DNA from: DASPTR01 sp041481365 | Lineage (GTDB): Archaea; Thermoproteota; Bathyarchaeia; Bathyarchaeales; Bathycorpusculaceae | Assembly: GCA_041481365.1 (NCBI GenBank) | Contig: JBGPBS010000032.1 | Coordinates: forward strand, 1-14,792 | Length of the DNA stretch: 14,792 nt | Direction of reading: 5' to 3' | Shown here: positions 5,725-13,666 of the stretch, in pieces | How positions within the stretch are numbered: the stretch's first letter is position 1 | Layout of the letters: each line of letters starts with the position of its first letter | Made by a program: the position numbers and the translations under genes | Notes under the pieces: generated by a model | What the model was told of the DNA's origin: nothing | The model's input: only the letters and a program-made list of their open reading frames with translations | The model's database searches: none

Positions 5725-7596
5725 TCATTTGCGTAGCTTCCTCAGAGCATTATCAACGTTTTCCAGTTCAAGGTTCTTAAGAGTCTCGCACTTCGGTACA
5801 CCGTTCTTGTCCCAGCCAGCCTGCTCGTAGTACTTCTGCACATTCTCTCTAACGCTGGTTCGGTCAGCAGCTTTCCCTTTATACGGCCCCGAAGGCAATG
5901 GCTCGTAGAATCTGCTAGGGTTATCATCATGAACTTTGGGGTTCCACTTCAAATCTGGTCCTCCCAAGAGCAGCAACGCCCGTTGTATCTGTAGGGTCTT
6001 CAGTCCGCCTCTTTTTGCCCAATTTTCGCGCGTCAGATTTAATCCTGTGACTGCATTGTAGAAGTCAAACTTGAAATTCTTTGGCAGACCGAAACCGTTG
6101 AAATTGCACACGACCGCTGAATCATTGAACACTTCCCACACTTCGCTCCCATGGCCGTCTATGGGCAGGTCAGTCATCGACGTGTGGTCGCCACATTGAA
6201 CAGAACACGCATATCCTATTTCGGTTGAGAAGTCTTGGCCGCTGCGAATGCCATGGGCGCCGATCCCGATGCCTTTGCTCTGGACAGCATACTGCATAAC
6301 GTCTTTGCCCTTCATCTTTCCTATCTTCAACGCTGCCCGGTACGTTCCCTCAGCCAATAAATCGCCTATGCCTTCTCTGAAAGCAATTTTCTTCGCTAGG
6401 CTCGCGAAAGCCTCAGCGTCTCCCCATCGCAGTTCTATGCCGTCCAAGTCCTTCTTAGACAGAACGCCCCTCTGAAACAGTTCCGCAGCGAAACCGAGCA
6501 CGTTGCCGGTCTGGATGCCGCACAGACCTAGGTCATCGATCAGGGAAGCCATGAACACGTTCTCTTCTGGAGTAAACAGCCCTAAGTTAGGGCCAAGATA
6601 TGCCTGCAATTCATAATCAGGGTTGTCAGTTATCGCTCCCTTAAACTTGCCAGACTTGACGAACGCGATCTTCAGGCAGTTTGTGGGACAGCCAAAGTCA
6701 CTCCAAGCCTGTTTCACCCAGACTCGGCTCTCAAACTGGTCAACACCATAACTTTTCTCATCGTGCCACTCTTCTTGCCAATTTCTAACAGGTTCAGAAC
6801 TCGTCTCTGCAGCAAAGTAGTAGCCGCCACCGCCTGTTCCCCATCGTCTCCACAACGGATTATCGTATGCGTTCTTGTTCACAGCGTTGATCATGCGCTT
6901 GACTTTTGCGAGGTCAGCAACTTCGGGCAATGGTCCAGTGCCCTTGACGGCTATGGCTTTGAGCTTCTTTGAACCCATTACCGCTCCGTAGCCGCCGTAG
7001 CCTGCCGCATGAGTCCACTTGGCCGTCACCACCGCGGTTCGAACCTTGTTCTCGCCTGCGGGGCCAATGTAAACTTTTGCAGGTTCCTTCCACTCACCGT
7101 AACGCGGATAGCGCTCTCTCAGCAGTCGCCTGCACTCCTTGTTAAGCAACGTGTTTGTTTCCTTGCAGTCCTTGCCCCAAACGTCGCTGGCGTCTCTGAT
7201 CTCGACGTCAGAGTCTTTGATGAAAACGTAAACAGGCTTCTCAGCCTGACCCGTGACGATCACGCCGTCATGTCCGGCGCAGCGCAATTCGACTCCGAAC
7301 TCGCCGCCGACGGTTGAGCCCACGACTCCGTTGCTCTGCGGAGACTTGCCTGAGACACAGACTCTGCCGCCTGGGAAGAACCCTGTTAGTGGTCCCGGCA
7401 GGAAAAGCAGGATGTTTTCGGGGCCAAGCGGGTCCAGCTTCTCCCATTTGCCGATTAGCCTGTCGCAGAGAATCTTTGCTGCAAGCGCCCTGCCTCCAAT
7501 GTAATCTTTCAGAAGCTCATCGTCAAACGTGACACTCTTGAAAGTGCCGTCTGAGAGGTCAATCTCTAAGAATTTTCCAGCATAGCCCAATATCAT
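5725..7596 (-). CDS. Aldehyde:ferredoxin oxidoreductase family tungsten enzyme
   Basis: This 623-residue cytosolic enzyme is full length for the AOR family, which oxidises aldehydes to acids with ferredoxin using W-bis-pyranopterin and one [4Fe-4S] cluster. Hallmarks are GGRALAAKIL (34-43), GPLTGFFPGGRV, STVGGEFGVELR with GHDGVIVTG (94-116), IGPAGENKVRTA (177-188), YGGYGAVMGSKKLKAIAV (200-217), the pterin-binding DDLGLC motif (354-359) and the C-terminal GGR/LLGG regions. Cluster ligands appear as C303, C307 and C497. The usual first Cys of CxxCxxxC is D300. The gene overlaps the upstream polyferredoxin gene by four bases (ATGA) and has GGAGGAG before its start, so the two are cotranslated. 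The substrate cannot be read from sequence, and several AOR subfamilies use aromatic or CoA-linked substrates. Confidence 0.95.
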   Translation of the reverse strand: MILGYAGKFLEIDLSDGTFKSVTFDDELLKDYIGGRALAAKILCDRLIGKWEKLDPLGPENILLFLPGPLTGFFPGGRVCVSGKSPQSNGVVGSTVGGEFGVELRCAGHDGVIVTGQAEKPVYVFIKDSDVEIRDASDVWGKDCKETNTLLNKECRRLLRERYPRYGEWKEPAKVYIGPAGENKVRTAVVTAKWTHAAGYGGYGAVMGSKKLKAIAVKGTGPLPEVADLAKVKRMINAVNKNAYDNPLWRRWGTGGGGYYFAAETSSEPVRNWQEEWHDEKSYGVDQFESRVWVKQAWSDFGCPTNCLKIAFVKSGKFKGAITDNPDYELQAYLGPNLGLFTPEENVFMASLIDDLGLCGIQTGNVLGFAAELFQRGVLSKKDLDGIELRWGDAEAFASLAKKIAFREGIGDLLAEGTYRAALKIGKMKGKDVMQYAVQSKGIGIGAHGIRSGQDFSTEIGYACSVQCGDHTSMTDLPIDGHGSEVWEVFNDSAVVCNFNGFGLPKNFKFDFYNAVTGLNLTRENWAKRGGLKTLQIQRALLLLGGPDLKWNPKVHDDNPSRFYEPLPSGPYKGKAADRTSVRENVQKYYEQAGWDKNGVPKCETLKNLELENVDNALRKLRK

Positions 7597-8366
7597 ATGA
7601 ACTCCTCCGCCTTCTCTCCGTACAATTTAGTGGCAAGATTTCTAGTCTGCTCCTCTGGCTTGCGCGCGTAGAGCTTGTATGGGTGTTCTCTTCTCGTGAC
7701 GGTTTTCAACACGTTCCATTCGCCTTCTTGGCAGACCTTCACGCATTGTGGGTTGCCGTTGCACAGGTCGCAGATCACGATTTTCCCATTTGCCGGGTGC
7801 ATATGCGGGATTCTTCCCGGGCAGGCCTCAATGCATTTTCCGCAACCGGTGCACTTATCATCGTTCACCAAGACCGCGCTGGTCTTCTTGCTTACCGACA
7901 AAGCCTTGAACGGGCAAGCCTCAACACATGGATAGTCATCGCATTGGGCACACAGATGCGGGAAATCTGCTCCTGGAACAAGCATGAAGACCCTCACTCT
8001 TGATGCTTCGGGCCAGATCCTGTTCTCATGATGAAGCGAACAGGCAATCTCACATTTGCGGCATCCGCTGCATCTTGAAAGGTCTCTCGCTATCCAAATA
8101 GGCCCTTTCTTCGTTGCCAACTGATTAGCCTTCACTAAAAGTCTTGAGAGGATGTCTTGGAGTCTGCCTCGATTTAAACGTGACGTTTTCCCGCGTTCGA
8201 AGCTTACGTTGACCCTGCACAGATTATGTGATATCAAAAATCTGGACAACACGTTGAGACTCAGCTTTGACCCACAGTATGGGCAGGTCGGCCCTCGCAA
8301 AACACACCTTGCTTCGTGCCGATCCTCATGAGTCCTTTCTCGATCCAAGTGCTTCAACTTGGGCAA
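7593..8366 (-). CDS. Polyferredoxin subunit with four [4Fe-4S] sites (HycB/AorA type)
   Basis: A 257-residue iron-sulfur protein and the likely electron partner of the adjacent oxidoreductase. Sixteen cysteines fall in four groups: C99/102/105/109, C139/142/147/151, C172/175/178/182 and C199/202/208/212, the layout of HycB/DmsB-like four-cluster ferredoxins. Residues 1-85 are an unusual extension with its own C28PYC31 pair, plus C21 and C50, then a basic helical linker. The canonical family would begin near residue 88. The TTG start at 8366 is supported by a TATA box 34-42 bases upstream. A later non-ATG start is possible, because no Met codon occurs between residue 1 and the first cluster. 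There is no Tat or Sec signal, so it acts in the cytoplasm. Confidence 0.9.
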   Translation of the reverse strand: MPKLKHLDRERTHEDRHEARCVLRGPTCPYCGSKLSLNVLSRFLISHNLCRVNVSFERGKTSRLNRGRLQDILSRLLVKANQLATKKGPIWIARDLSRCSGCRKCEIACSLHHENRIWPEASRVRVFMLVPGADFPHLCAQCDDYPCVEACPFKALSVSKKTSAVLVNDDKCTGCGKCIEACPGRIPHMHPANGKIVICDLCNGNPQCVKVCQEGEWNVLKTVTRREHPYKLYARKPEEQTRNLATKLYGEKAEEFI

Positions 8367-8399
8367 GTCTGTTGATGTTTTGCGGTGATTATCCTAGTG

Positions 8400-8408
8400 G
8401 TTAAATAG
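8400..8408 (-). promoter_or_regulatory. TATA box of the ferredoxin-oxidoreductase operon
   Basis: The minus strand reads CTATTTAAC, 34-42 bases before the TTG at 8366. Initiation about 25 bases downstream gives a leader of about 12 bases or less, consistent with the long N-terminal extension being translated. Confidence 0.5.
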
Positions 8409-8450
8409 GCGAGGGTCCTGGGATTGCACCAGAAGACTTATCACCAAGGT

Positions 8451-8460
8451 CTAATTTATT
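8451..8460 (+). promoter_or_regulatory. Probable TATA box of the solute-binding protein gene
   Basis: CTAATTTATT is the best AT-rich element upstream of the gene. It would place transcription start near 8485, leaving a leader of about 85 bases before ATG 8571. Confidence 0.35.
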
Positions 8461-8570
8461 CAGTTAGAGGCAGGGTGGCAACTAGGGGGTCTAGACCGGG
8501 TTCATCGCACTGAGGCCTTTCATCCTCGAACAGTTGCTGTTCCCAGAATATGTATAAGAAAGGAGAGAAC

Positions 8571-11075
8571 ATGAAGAATACTGCGTTTTCGATAATTGCG
8601 TTGTTCATCATATTAGTGGCAACAACCATTCCAACGTATGCTTTTGTTATTCCTCCAAACCCTTCAGGCGAGGATAACAAGTATGAACTCTACGGCCCGC
8701 ACGTCAAAGGAATTGTCATCAAGCTTTACGCGGACACCACGACCAAATGGACCGAGATGGATGCAGGTCACCTAGATTTTGAAGACTGGCTTTTGGAGAG
8801 ATCATGGCTAGATAGGTGGAGCACACCTGCCGGTCCAATAACTGAGGCAAACTATGGAGGAGATGCTGGCTTCTATATTTTGGACATAAACAACAATGCT
8901 ACCTACACGCCGAATGATTACACTCCGGGAATTCGCAACCCAACTTCAGACGTAAACCTGAGACGGGCCATCGCGTGCTGCGTGAACAGGTCTGACATAG
9001 TATCCGTGTCAGGCGGGTCAGTTTTACCGATTTACACTCCTGTTCCTTCATACATGACCGGGTGCATCAACGAGCAGATCGCTCCGGGACAATCTTTGGA
9101 CAACTTAACATGGGGCGGATACACTGGCAACCTTACCTTGGCTGCTCAAATTCTCGATGCAAACGGTTTTGTAATCAACTCAAGCAGCGGATGGAGGATC
9201 GATCCTACAACTGGAAAAGAATTGAACCTCATATTCTACACGAGAGGCGGTATCAGACTCGCGGTCAGCGATAACCTCAACAGAATATTGAATTCTCCGC
9301 CCATACAAATCCGCACAACCTACTACAATCACTTCACTAGAAGAAGCGACGTTGGGGGTCCAGTCTACTCTCAGGGGTACTTCAACCTGTATATGGGCGG
9401 ATGGACCATAATCGGCCCGGACCCCGACTACCTTTTCGACTTGTACCACGGAAGCAACTACTACCATCCAGGCTCGCCTCCGAACTACGACGGCATCAAT
9501 GATCCGATACTTAACAACAACCTCACCAGCATAAAAACCGCCACGACATTTGAGAGTGGTATTGTAGCGACGTTGGCGGCTCAGGTCAGGTTTGCGACAA
9601 TTGCCGCATCGGTTCCATTGTGGTCTAGTTCAGGTGTTAAAGCCTACAGAAACGTTCCAGTGGATGGCGGCGGAAACTGGACCCAGATGGTAAACGAAAA
9701 GGGCACCGGTGTCAGCAGTTGGTGGTCAACCCTGAACATATACAAACAAGGTCAGCTTTACCCGAACTTCACTTACTACGGCCTCTCATCAGACATCACA
9801 TTGCTGAACGTAGTCTTTGCACAATGGACTTGGGACTTTGAAGTCTTGAGCAGAATCTACGACAGTGGAGCAGCCAGAGATCCAATGACTTTGGCTACGT
9901 GGATCCCACAGTTGTTCAAGTCCTGGCAAACAAACACATGGGCCGATCCGAGCACAGGGGGAGCACTCAAGACCAAACTCACAATCACGTTACGTCCAGA
10001 TGTTTACTGGCAGGACGGCCAGCCACTGACAATAGCGGACGTTTATTACACGCTTGTGGAGATAGGCAAAGACTTGCTAGCCAAGGGCTTTCCGCCGCCA
10101 TGGTGGTACCCAACAGTCGAATACATGAGGTCAGTCGAAATACTCGACCCCTACAACATCGAAATACTGTTAAACGTTAACAGCATCTGGGCAGCAGGAT
10201 GGGTGCTAGGCACTGTCATAATACCGAAGCATATATGGAAGCCAATAGTCGATGCCTCTTCACCAGCACAACCGTTTGTGGCAGGTCGCCAGCCAGACCC
10301 CAACATCATCGGCACAGGTCCATTCAGATGGTACTCCGGCGATGGTCTAATTTCAGGCTCAACAGTCGTGCTAGTCGCTAACAGTCCAGGCAGCATAGTT
10401 AATGGCATAACCAGCCTAGGATATTACCTCTACAACCCAGTCTACGTGGACGTGAACCCGGACAACTGCTTTTCCAAGATAACCATAGGACTAACCGACT
10501 CGTCAACAATATCCAATGTCACCGCAACCCTGAGAAACCTGTGGCAGGGCGGCAACCTAACAGGAAGCAAATATGTCTACCTCAACGACATGCTGCAGCC
10601 AGCATTTCCGCAGTCGTTGACACTGCAACCTGTCTCGCCTTGGGACGCAAACAATCCGTACCCAGTAGGTGCGTCCGACCTCGAGACGATGCAGTTCATG
10701 TTTCCAAAGAAAACTCTGAACTTCGTCAAGGTTGCCTTCCAGATCACAGGACCAGCGGCGCTTCCTGACGGCGAAGCGAATCCATGGCTCGACACGTGGG
10801 TTAACACTACACTGCCTATTTGGACAACTATAAGGCAAGACATCACAGGAACTACACTATTCGACGTCTTGGGATTCGGCTCACAACCAAACTCAATAAA
10901 GACCGAAGCGCCAGCGCCAGACCTAAAAGTTGACGGCAAAGACATCTCATTGGCAGCAAAAGCATTCGGAACGGTGCCAGGGGACCCAAGATGGAGATCC
11001 GTGGCCGATCTCAACGGCGACTACAAAGTTGACGGTAAGGACATCGCCTTGATCGCAAAGCAATTCGGCTATTAA
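8571..11075 (+). CDS. Secreted family-5-like solute-binding protein, lobes permuted, C-terminal dockerin
   Basis: An 834-residue exported protein. The signal peptide is residues 1-24 (MKNTAFSIIALFIILVATT, cut after TYA). Residues about 37-360 resemble the second lobe of family-5 (oligopeptide-type) binding proteins: EMDAGHLDFEDW, VNLRRAIACCVNRSDIV, LAAQILDANGF, GGWTIIGPDPDYLFDLY. Residues about 405-600 resemble the first lobe: LRPDVYWQDGQPLTIADV, SVEILDPYNIEILL, IIPKHIW, IIGTGPF. This order is the reverse of the usual one. Residues 783-834 are a type I dockerin-like pair. The second loop has D1, N3, D5, D9 and D12 (DLNGDYKVDGKD). The first keeps only three of these. ATG 8571 is chosen over ATG 8550 because AAGGAGAG lies just before it and the signal peptide begins there. 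No permease or ATPase gene is adjacent. The ligand is unknown. Confidence 0.88.
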   Translation: MKNTAFSIIALFIILVATTIPTYAFVIPPNPSGEDNKYELYGPHVKGIVIKLYADTTTKWTEMDAGHLDFEDWLLERSWLDRWSTPAGPITEANYGGDAGFYILDINNNATYTPNDYTPGIRNPTSDVNLRRAIACCVNRSDIVSVSGGSVLPIYTPVPSYMTGCINEQIAPGQSLDNLTWGGYTGNLTLAAQILDANGFVINSSSGWRIDPTTGKELNLIFYTRGGIRLAVSDNLNRILNSPPIQIRTTYYNHFTRRSDVGGPVYSQGYFNLYMGGWTIIGPDPDYLFDLYHGSNYYHPGSPPNYDGINDPILNNNLTSIKTATTFESGIVATLAAQVRFATIAASVPLWSSSGVKAYRNVPVDGGGNWTQMVNEKGTGVSSWWSTLNIYKQGQLYPNFTYYGLSSDITLLNVVFAQWTWDFEVLSRIYDSGAARDPMTLATWIPQLFKSWQTNTWADPSTGGALKTKLTITLRPDVYWQDGQPLTIADVYYTLVEIGKDLLAKGFPPPWWYPTVEYMRSVEILDPYNIEILLNVNSIWAAGWVLGTVIIPKHIWKPIVDASSPAQPFVAGRQPDPNIIGTGPFRWYSGDGLISGSTVVLVANSPGSIVNGITSLGYYLYNPVYVDVNPDNCFSKITIGLTDSSTISNVTATLRNLWQGGNLTGSKYVYLNDMLQPAFPQSLTLQPVSPWDANNPYPVGASDLETMQFMFPKKTLNFVKVAFQITGPAALPDGEANPWLDTWVNTTLPIWTTIRQDITGTTLFDVLGFGSQPNSIKTEAPAPDLKVDGKDISLAAKAFGTVPGDPRWRSVADLNGDYKVDGKDIALIAKQFGY

Positions 11076-11090
11076 ACTCCAAATAGTCTC

Positions 11091-11100
11091 CTTTTTTTCT
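11091..11100 (+). terminator. T-rich archaeal terminator
   Basis: CTTTTTTTCT, with seven consecutive T, lies 16 bases after the stop of the solute-binding protein gene. It has no obvious hairpin, as is typical for archaeal oligo-T termination. Confidence 0.6.
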
Positions 11101-11375
11101 ATATCTTTTCGTGTTTGTGGTAATCACACGTCAAAGGTCAGTTCAAGACTGAAAGTAAACATGGACTGGAGCAAACTTCCCACAACAAAACCTCAATCCC
11201 TGAGACCTAAGGAATCCTCGATTTTTGAGTTTAGCGAATCTGCTATTCTCCAAAACAGCTTGAAAATGTTCTTGAAAACTGTTGGAAGCTGGTTTCGAAC
11301 ACGTCACAGACAAGCACATGGCTAGACTGCTCAGAAAGCGAAAATGAAAGATAAAGATGTAGGATAAAAGGTAAA
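11101..11375. other. Intergenic stretch between the two secreted-protein genes
   Basis: No intact gene is convincing here. A 54-codon ORF (11161-11325, +) has no ribosome binding site or recognisable motif. The right half overlaps a coding remnant described separately. The remainder (11101-11220) shows nothing I can identify. Confidence 0.5.
11221..11347 (+). pseudogene. Possible C-terminal fossil of an archaeal tyrosine recombinase
   Basis: The frame ending at TGA 11345-11347 reads KTA, stop, KCS, stop, then KLLEAGFEHVTDKHMARLLRKRK. A terminal block of the form K-L-(I/L)-E-A-G-F-E-(Y/H)-V-T ... RKRK is what I recall at the very end of many archaeal tyrosine recombinases, preceded by a phrase like A-K-T-x-E-E. 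Just upstream, in another frame, SIFEFSESA resembles the I-F-x-x-E-S-D-E-F segment that normally precedes it. Two TGA codons and one frame change would mean strong decay. The catalytic region (R..HxxR..Y) is absent. Identification rests on memory of this tail only. Confidence 0.4.
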
Positions 11376-11384
11376 GTTTAAAAT
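11376..11384 (+). promoter_or_regulatory. TATA box of the surface protein gene
   Basis: GTTTAAAAT lies about 60 bases before ATG 11444. Initiation near 11408 would give a leader of about 35 bases that includes GAGGGAAAG. Confidence 0.5.
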
Positions 11385-11443
11385 GCTCTCAGTGTTAGAA
11401 GTGTTCACAATCTTTGATGTAAATTACGAGGGAAAGTCGCATA

Positions 11444-13540
11444 ATGAAGCTCAAGTTTAGAAAAGCTGAATCTCTGGCATGTTTGATTCTCATCTTAGCA
11501 TCGACTTTCGTGGGTCTTTCATTCTTGTCAGAAGTGAGGGCCACGATGACTGTGTCCTTGACTCCGCTCAGTGGTAACATCGGGACGAAAGTGCAACTCG
11601 TCGGGAACATCACGACGATAAATGGAACATTCAACATATTCTGGGATAATGGCTATTTGCTCTCGAATGCAAGTGCGGTGGGTAACAGCGTGAATGTTTC
11701 ATTTGCGGTGCCACCTTCGACATCGGGGAACCATAATCTAACGCTAAATGATTTTGCGAAAGAGGAGAACGCCACAGCGAGCTTCAGTGTCACAACTGCA
11801 TATTCTCTTGGAGCCTCACAGAAACCTGCCCCCGGACAGTGGCAAGAGGGCGATGCTTTTCAGGTCATCTTAAACATGACCGGAGGAGTCCAGAGCCAAA
11901 CAGGTGCTGCCAACATCACGGTCACAGCTCCGAACAACGTAACCTACTGGAGCCTAGGCAACATCGCCACCGAAAGTGACGGAAATGGCACGTTGGCCGT
12001 GACCTATCCTACGGACTTTTCAAGTGGGGCTAACACTAACTTCACGGGTCAATACGCCCTTGCCTTTAATGGCACAGTCGCGGTAGGGTCTTCCTTTGTC
12101 GGATTGACAAACTCTTCACAATACCATCGAGACCAGACGTTAGATGTTAAAGCCGTTTATTCGCCTGGCGAAAGCGTGACCTTGTCGACAATCGGGACGA
12201 ATATCAATTTCTCGGTGGGCCTTACTGCCGATAATATCACGGGGGCAGTTGAATACGAGAGTTCGACTATTCTGTTGAATGCCTCAGCTTCTAGCACCTA
12301 CACTGTCAACGTGACTTCTGTATCTGGTTCTCAGAAGGTTCCACCAGATGTTCAGACTTTTACTGTACCCGGTCTTGCCGTAACCGTCATAACGAGGAAT
12401 CTTGCCGGAGAGCCCGTGCCTAACGTGCCTGTCACGGTCTACGAGAATCTGAAGCTTGTTTCAAGCGTGACCAGCAATGCAACTGATGGTTCAATGGCGC
12501 TGAACTTGGAAGTTGGAAACTACTTCTGCAATGCCTCTTATGGAGGACAAGAAATAGGAAACGTTACGATACCGGTTAGTGAAACGAGAACTACGTTTGA
12601 TCTTAACTGCACGCTCACAAACCTGAGAATTGTAGTCATGGACGAGGACGGAGTTCTGATACCTGATGTTGGGTTCAATATGACGCGCACGCTTTATGTG
12701 GCTCAGCTGGCTCAAAATTCCACGATTAGCGTTGACTCCACGGACATCAATGGACAGTCAGTTGCGCATTCTCTGCTGCCCATCTTCAATGACGTTGCAG
12801 TTGACTATGCTTTGAATGCTTCCCGCTACGGCATGCTGTTCTACACCACAGCATTGCAGTTGCCCGTGGAAGCTTGGTCCAATCTGAATATCACGTGTCC
12901 AAAAGAGAGTCTGTACGTGAACGTTACAGGTGGAAACGGGCAGCCAATCGGAAATGCTAACGTGAATGCGATAGAGGAGGCTGGTGGACTTTTCTATCCA
13001 AACATTACCTCAGGAAATGGGACTGCAATGCTCCGCGCCACTTTCGGCAGATATCTTCTGCAAGTCTACACCGATGGAATAAAATTGAATGAGACAACAG
13101 TGGATTTGAACGCAACGACCGTGAACGCCACAATCAAATGTACACTCTACGGCCTGAACGTTTTAGTCAGAGTCAGTGACTATTTTGGTCAACCAATTCC
13201 GAACGTGAGCGTAATCTTGGAATGGATTGGGTACCCCAACTCAAGCTCAAATGTAAGTGGATCTGACGGAATTGCAGCATTCCAGAACATAGTAGGTGGA
13301 AACTTGACGCTGACAACTCGTTTTACAGGGCAGACTAATCCGGTTGCCGTCGCGACTGTTTACGTTGATAACTCCACGACGGTTGAGATAAGGCTTGACA
13401 AGTACCTTATCCTAGCCGGAATGCTCGTTGACATAGGCCAATTCGTGACCGTGATGATAGTTGTGGTTTTCGCAGTTTTGATCCTTTGTTTTGAGGTATA
13501 TAGGAGAAGACGGCGTAGGCCACAGCAAAATGGAAGCTAG
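11444..13540 (+). CDS. Membrane-anchored surface protein with repeated Ig-like domains
   Basis: This 698-residue protein is secreted and anchored. The signal peptide is about residues 1-33 (basic start, LACLILILASTFVGLSFL, cut after VRA). Residues 35-117 resemble an IPT/TIG domain (LTPLSGNIGTKVQLVG). Residues about 118-305 are further beta-rich domains. At least three carboxypeptidase-regulatory-like modules follow, near 311-380, 489-560 and 568-650, with the recurring phrases GEPVPNVPVTVYE, GQPIGNANVNAIE and GQPIPNVSVILEW. One membrane helix (about 661-683) precedes a hexa-arginine cytoplasmic tail. I count roughly 35 N-X-S/T sequons, so heavy N-glycosylation is expected. No catalytic motif is visible. 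Adhesion, envelope scaffolding or presentation of partner proteins are possible roles (inference). It lies on the same strand as the binding-protein gene but has its own promoter. Confidence 0.85.
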   Translation: MKLKFRKAESLACLILILASTFVGLSFLSEVRATMTVSLTPLSGNIGTKVQLVGNITTINGTFNIFWDNGYLLSNASAVGNSVNVSFAVPPSTSGNHNLTLNDFAKEENATASFSVTTAYSLGASQKPAPGQWQEGDAFQVILNMTGGVQSQTGAANITVTAPNNVTYWSLGNIATESDGNGTLAVTYPTDFSSGANTNFTGQYALAFNGTVAVGSSFVGLTNSSQYHRDQTLDVKAVYSPGESVTLSTIGTNINFSVGLTADNITGAVEYESSTILLNASASSTYTVNVTSVSGSQKVPPDVQTFTVPGLAVTVITRNLAGEPVPNVPVTVYENLKLVSSVTSNATDGSMALNLEVGNYFCNASYGGQEIGNVTIPVSETRTTFDLNCTLTNLRIVVMDEDGVLIPDVGFNMTRTLYVAQLAQNSTISVDSTDINGQSVAHSLLPIFNDVAVDYALNASRYGMLFYTTALQLPVEAWSNLNITCPKESLYVNVTGGNGQPIGNANVNAIEEAGGLFYPNITSGNGTAMLRATFGRYLLQVYTDGIKLNETTVDLNATTVNATIKCTLYGLNVLVRVSDYFGQPIPNVSVILEWIGYPNSSSNVSGSDGIAAFQNIVGGNLTLTTRFTGQTNPVAVATVYVDNSTTVEIRLDKYLILAGMLVDIGQFVTVMIVVVFAVLILCFEVYRRRRRRPQQNGS

Positions 13541-13570
13541 AGTTGAGATTAGGAGTCTGAGGGAAAAAGG

Positions 13571-13577
13571 TTTATAT
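13571..13577 (+). promoter_or_regulatory. TATA box upstream of the Cys-rich gene
   Basis: TTTATAT is preceded by a purine-rich AAAAAGG, which fits a BRE plus TATA arrangement. It is about 90 bases before ATG 13667, so either the leader is long or a second promoter lies closer. Confidence 0.5.
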
Positions 13578-13666
13578 CAACTTTTACAAGCATAATCATT
13601 ATCGAGGAAGTAACATTCGCTCTAGAAGAATTTTGTTAGCATAAAACGATCAGAGGTCGTGCATGT

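Noticed and set aside
10577..11014. A 145-codon minus-strand ORF inside the binding-protein gene.
   Set aside because: It is antisense to the conserved dockerin and C-terminal region and has no independent signal.
11161..11325. A 54-codon plus-strand ORF in the intergenic region.
   Set aside because: It has no ribosome binding site or motif, and another frame of the same stretch gives a better explanation (recombinase tail).
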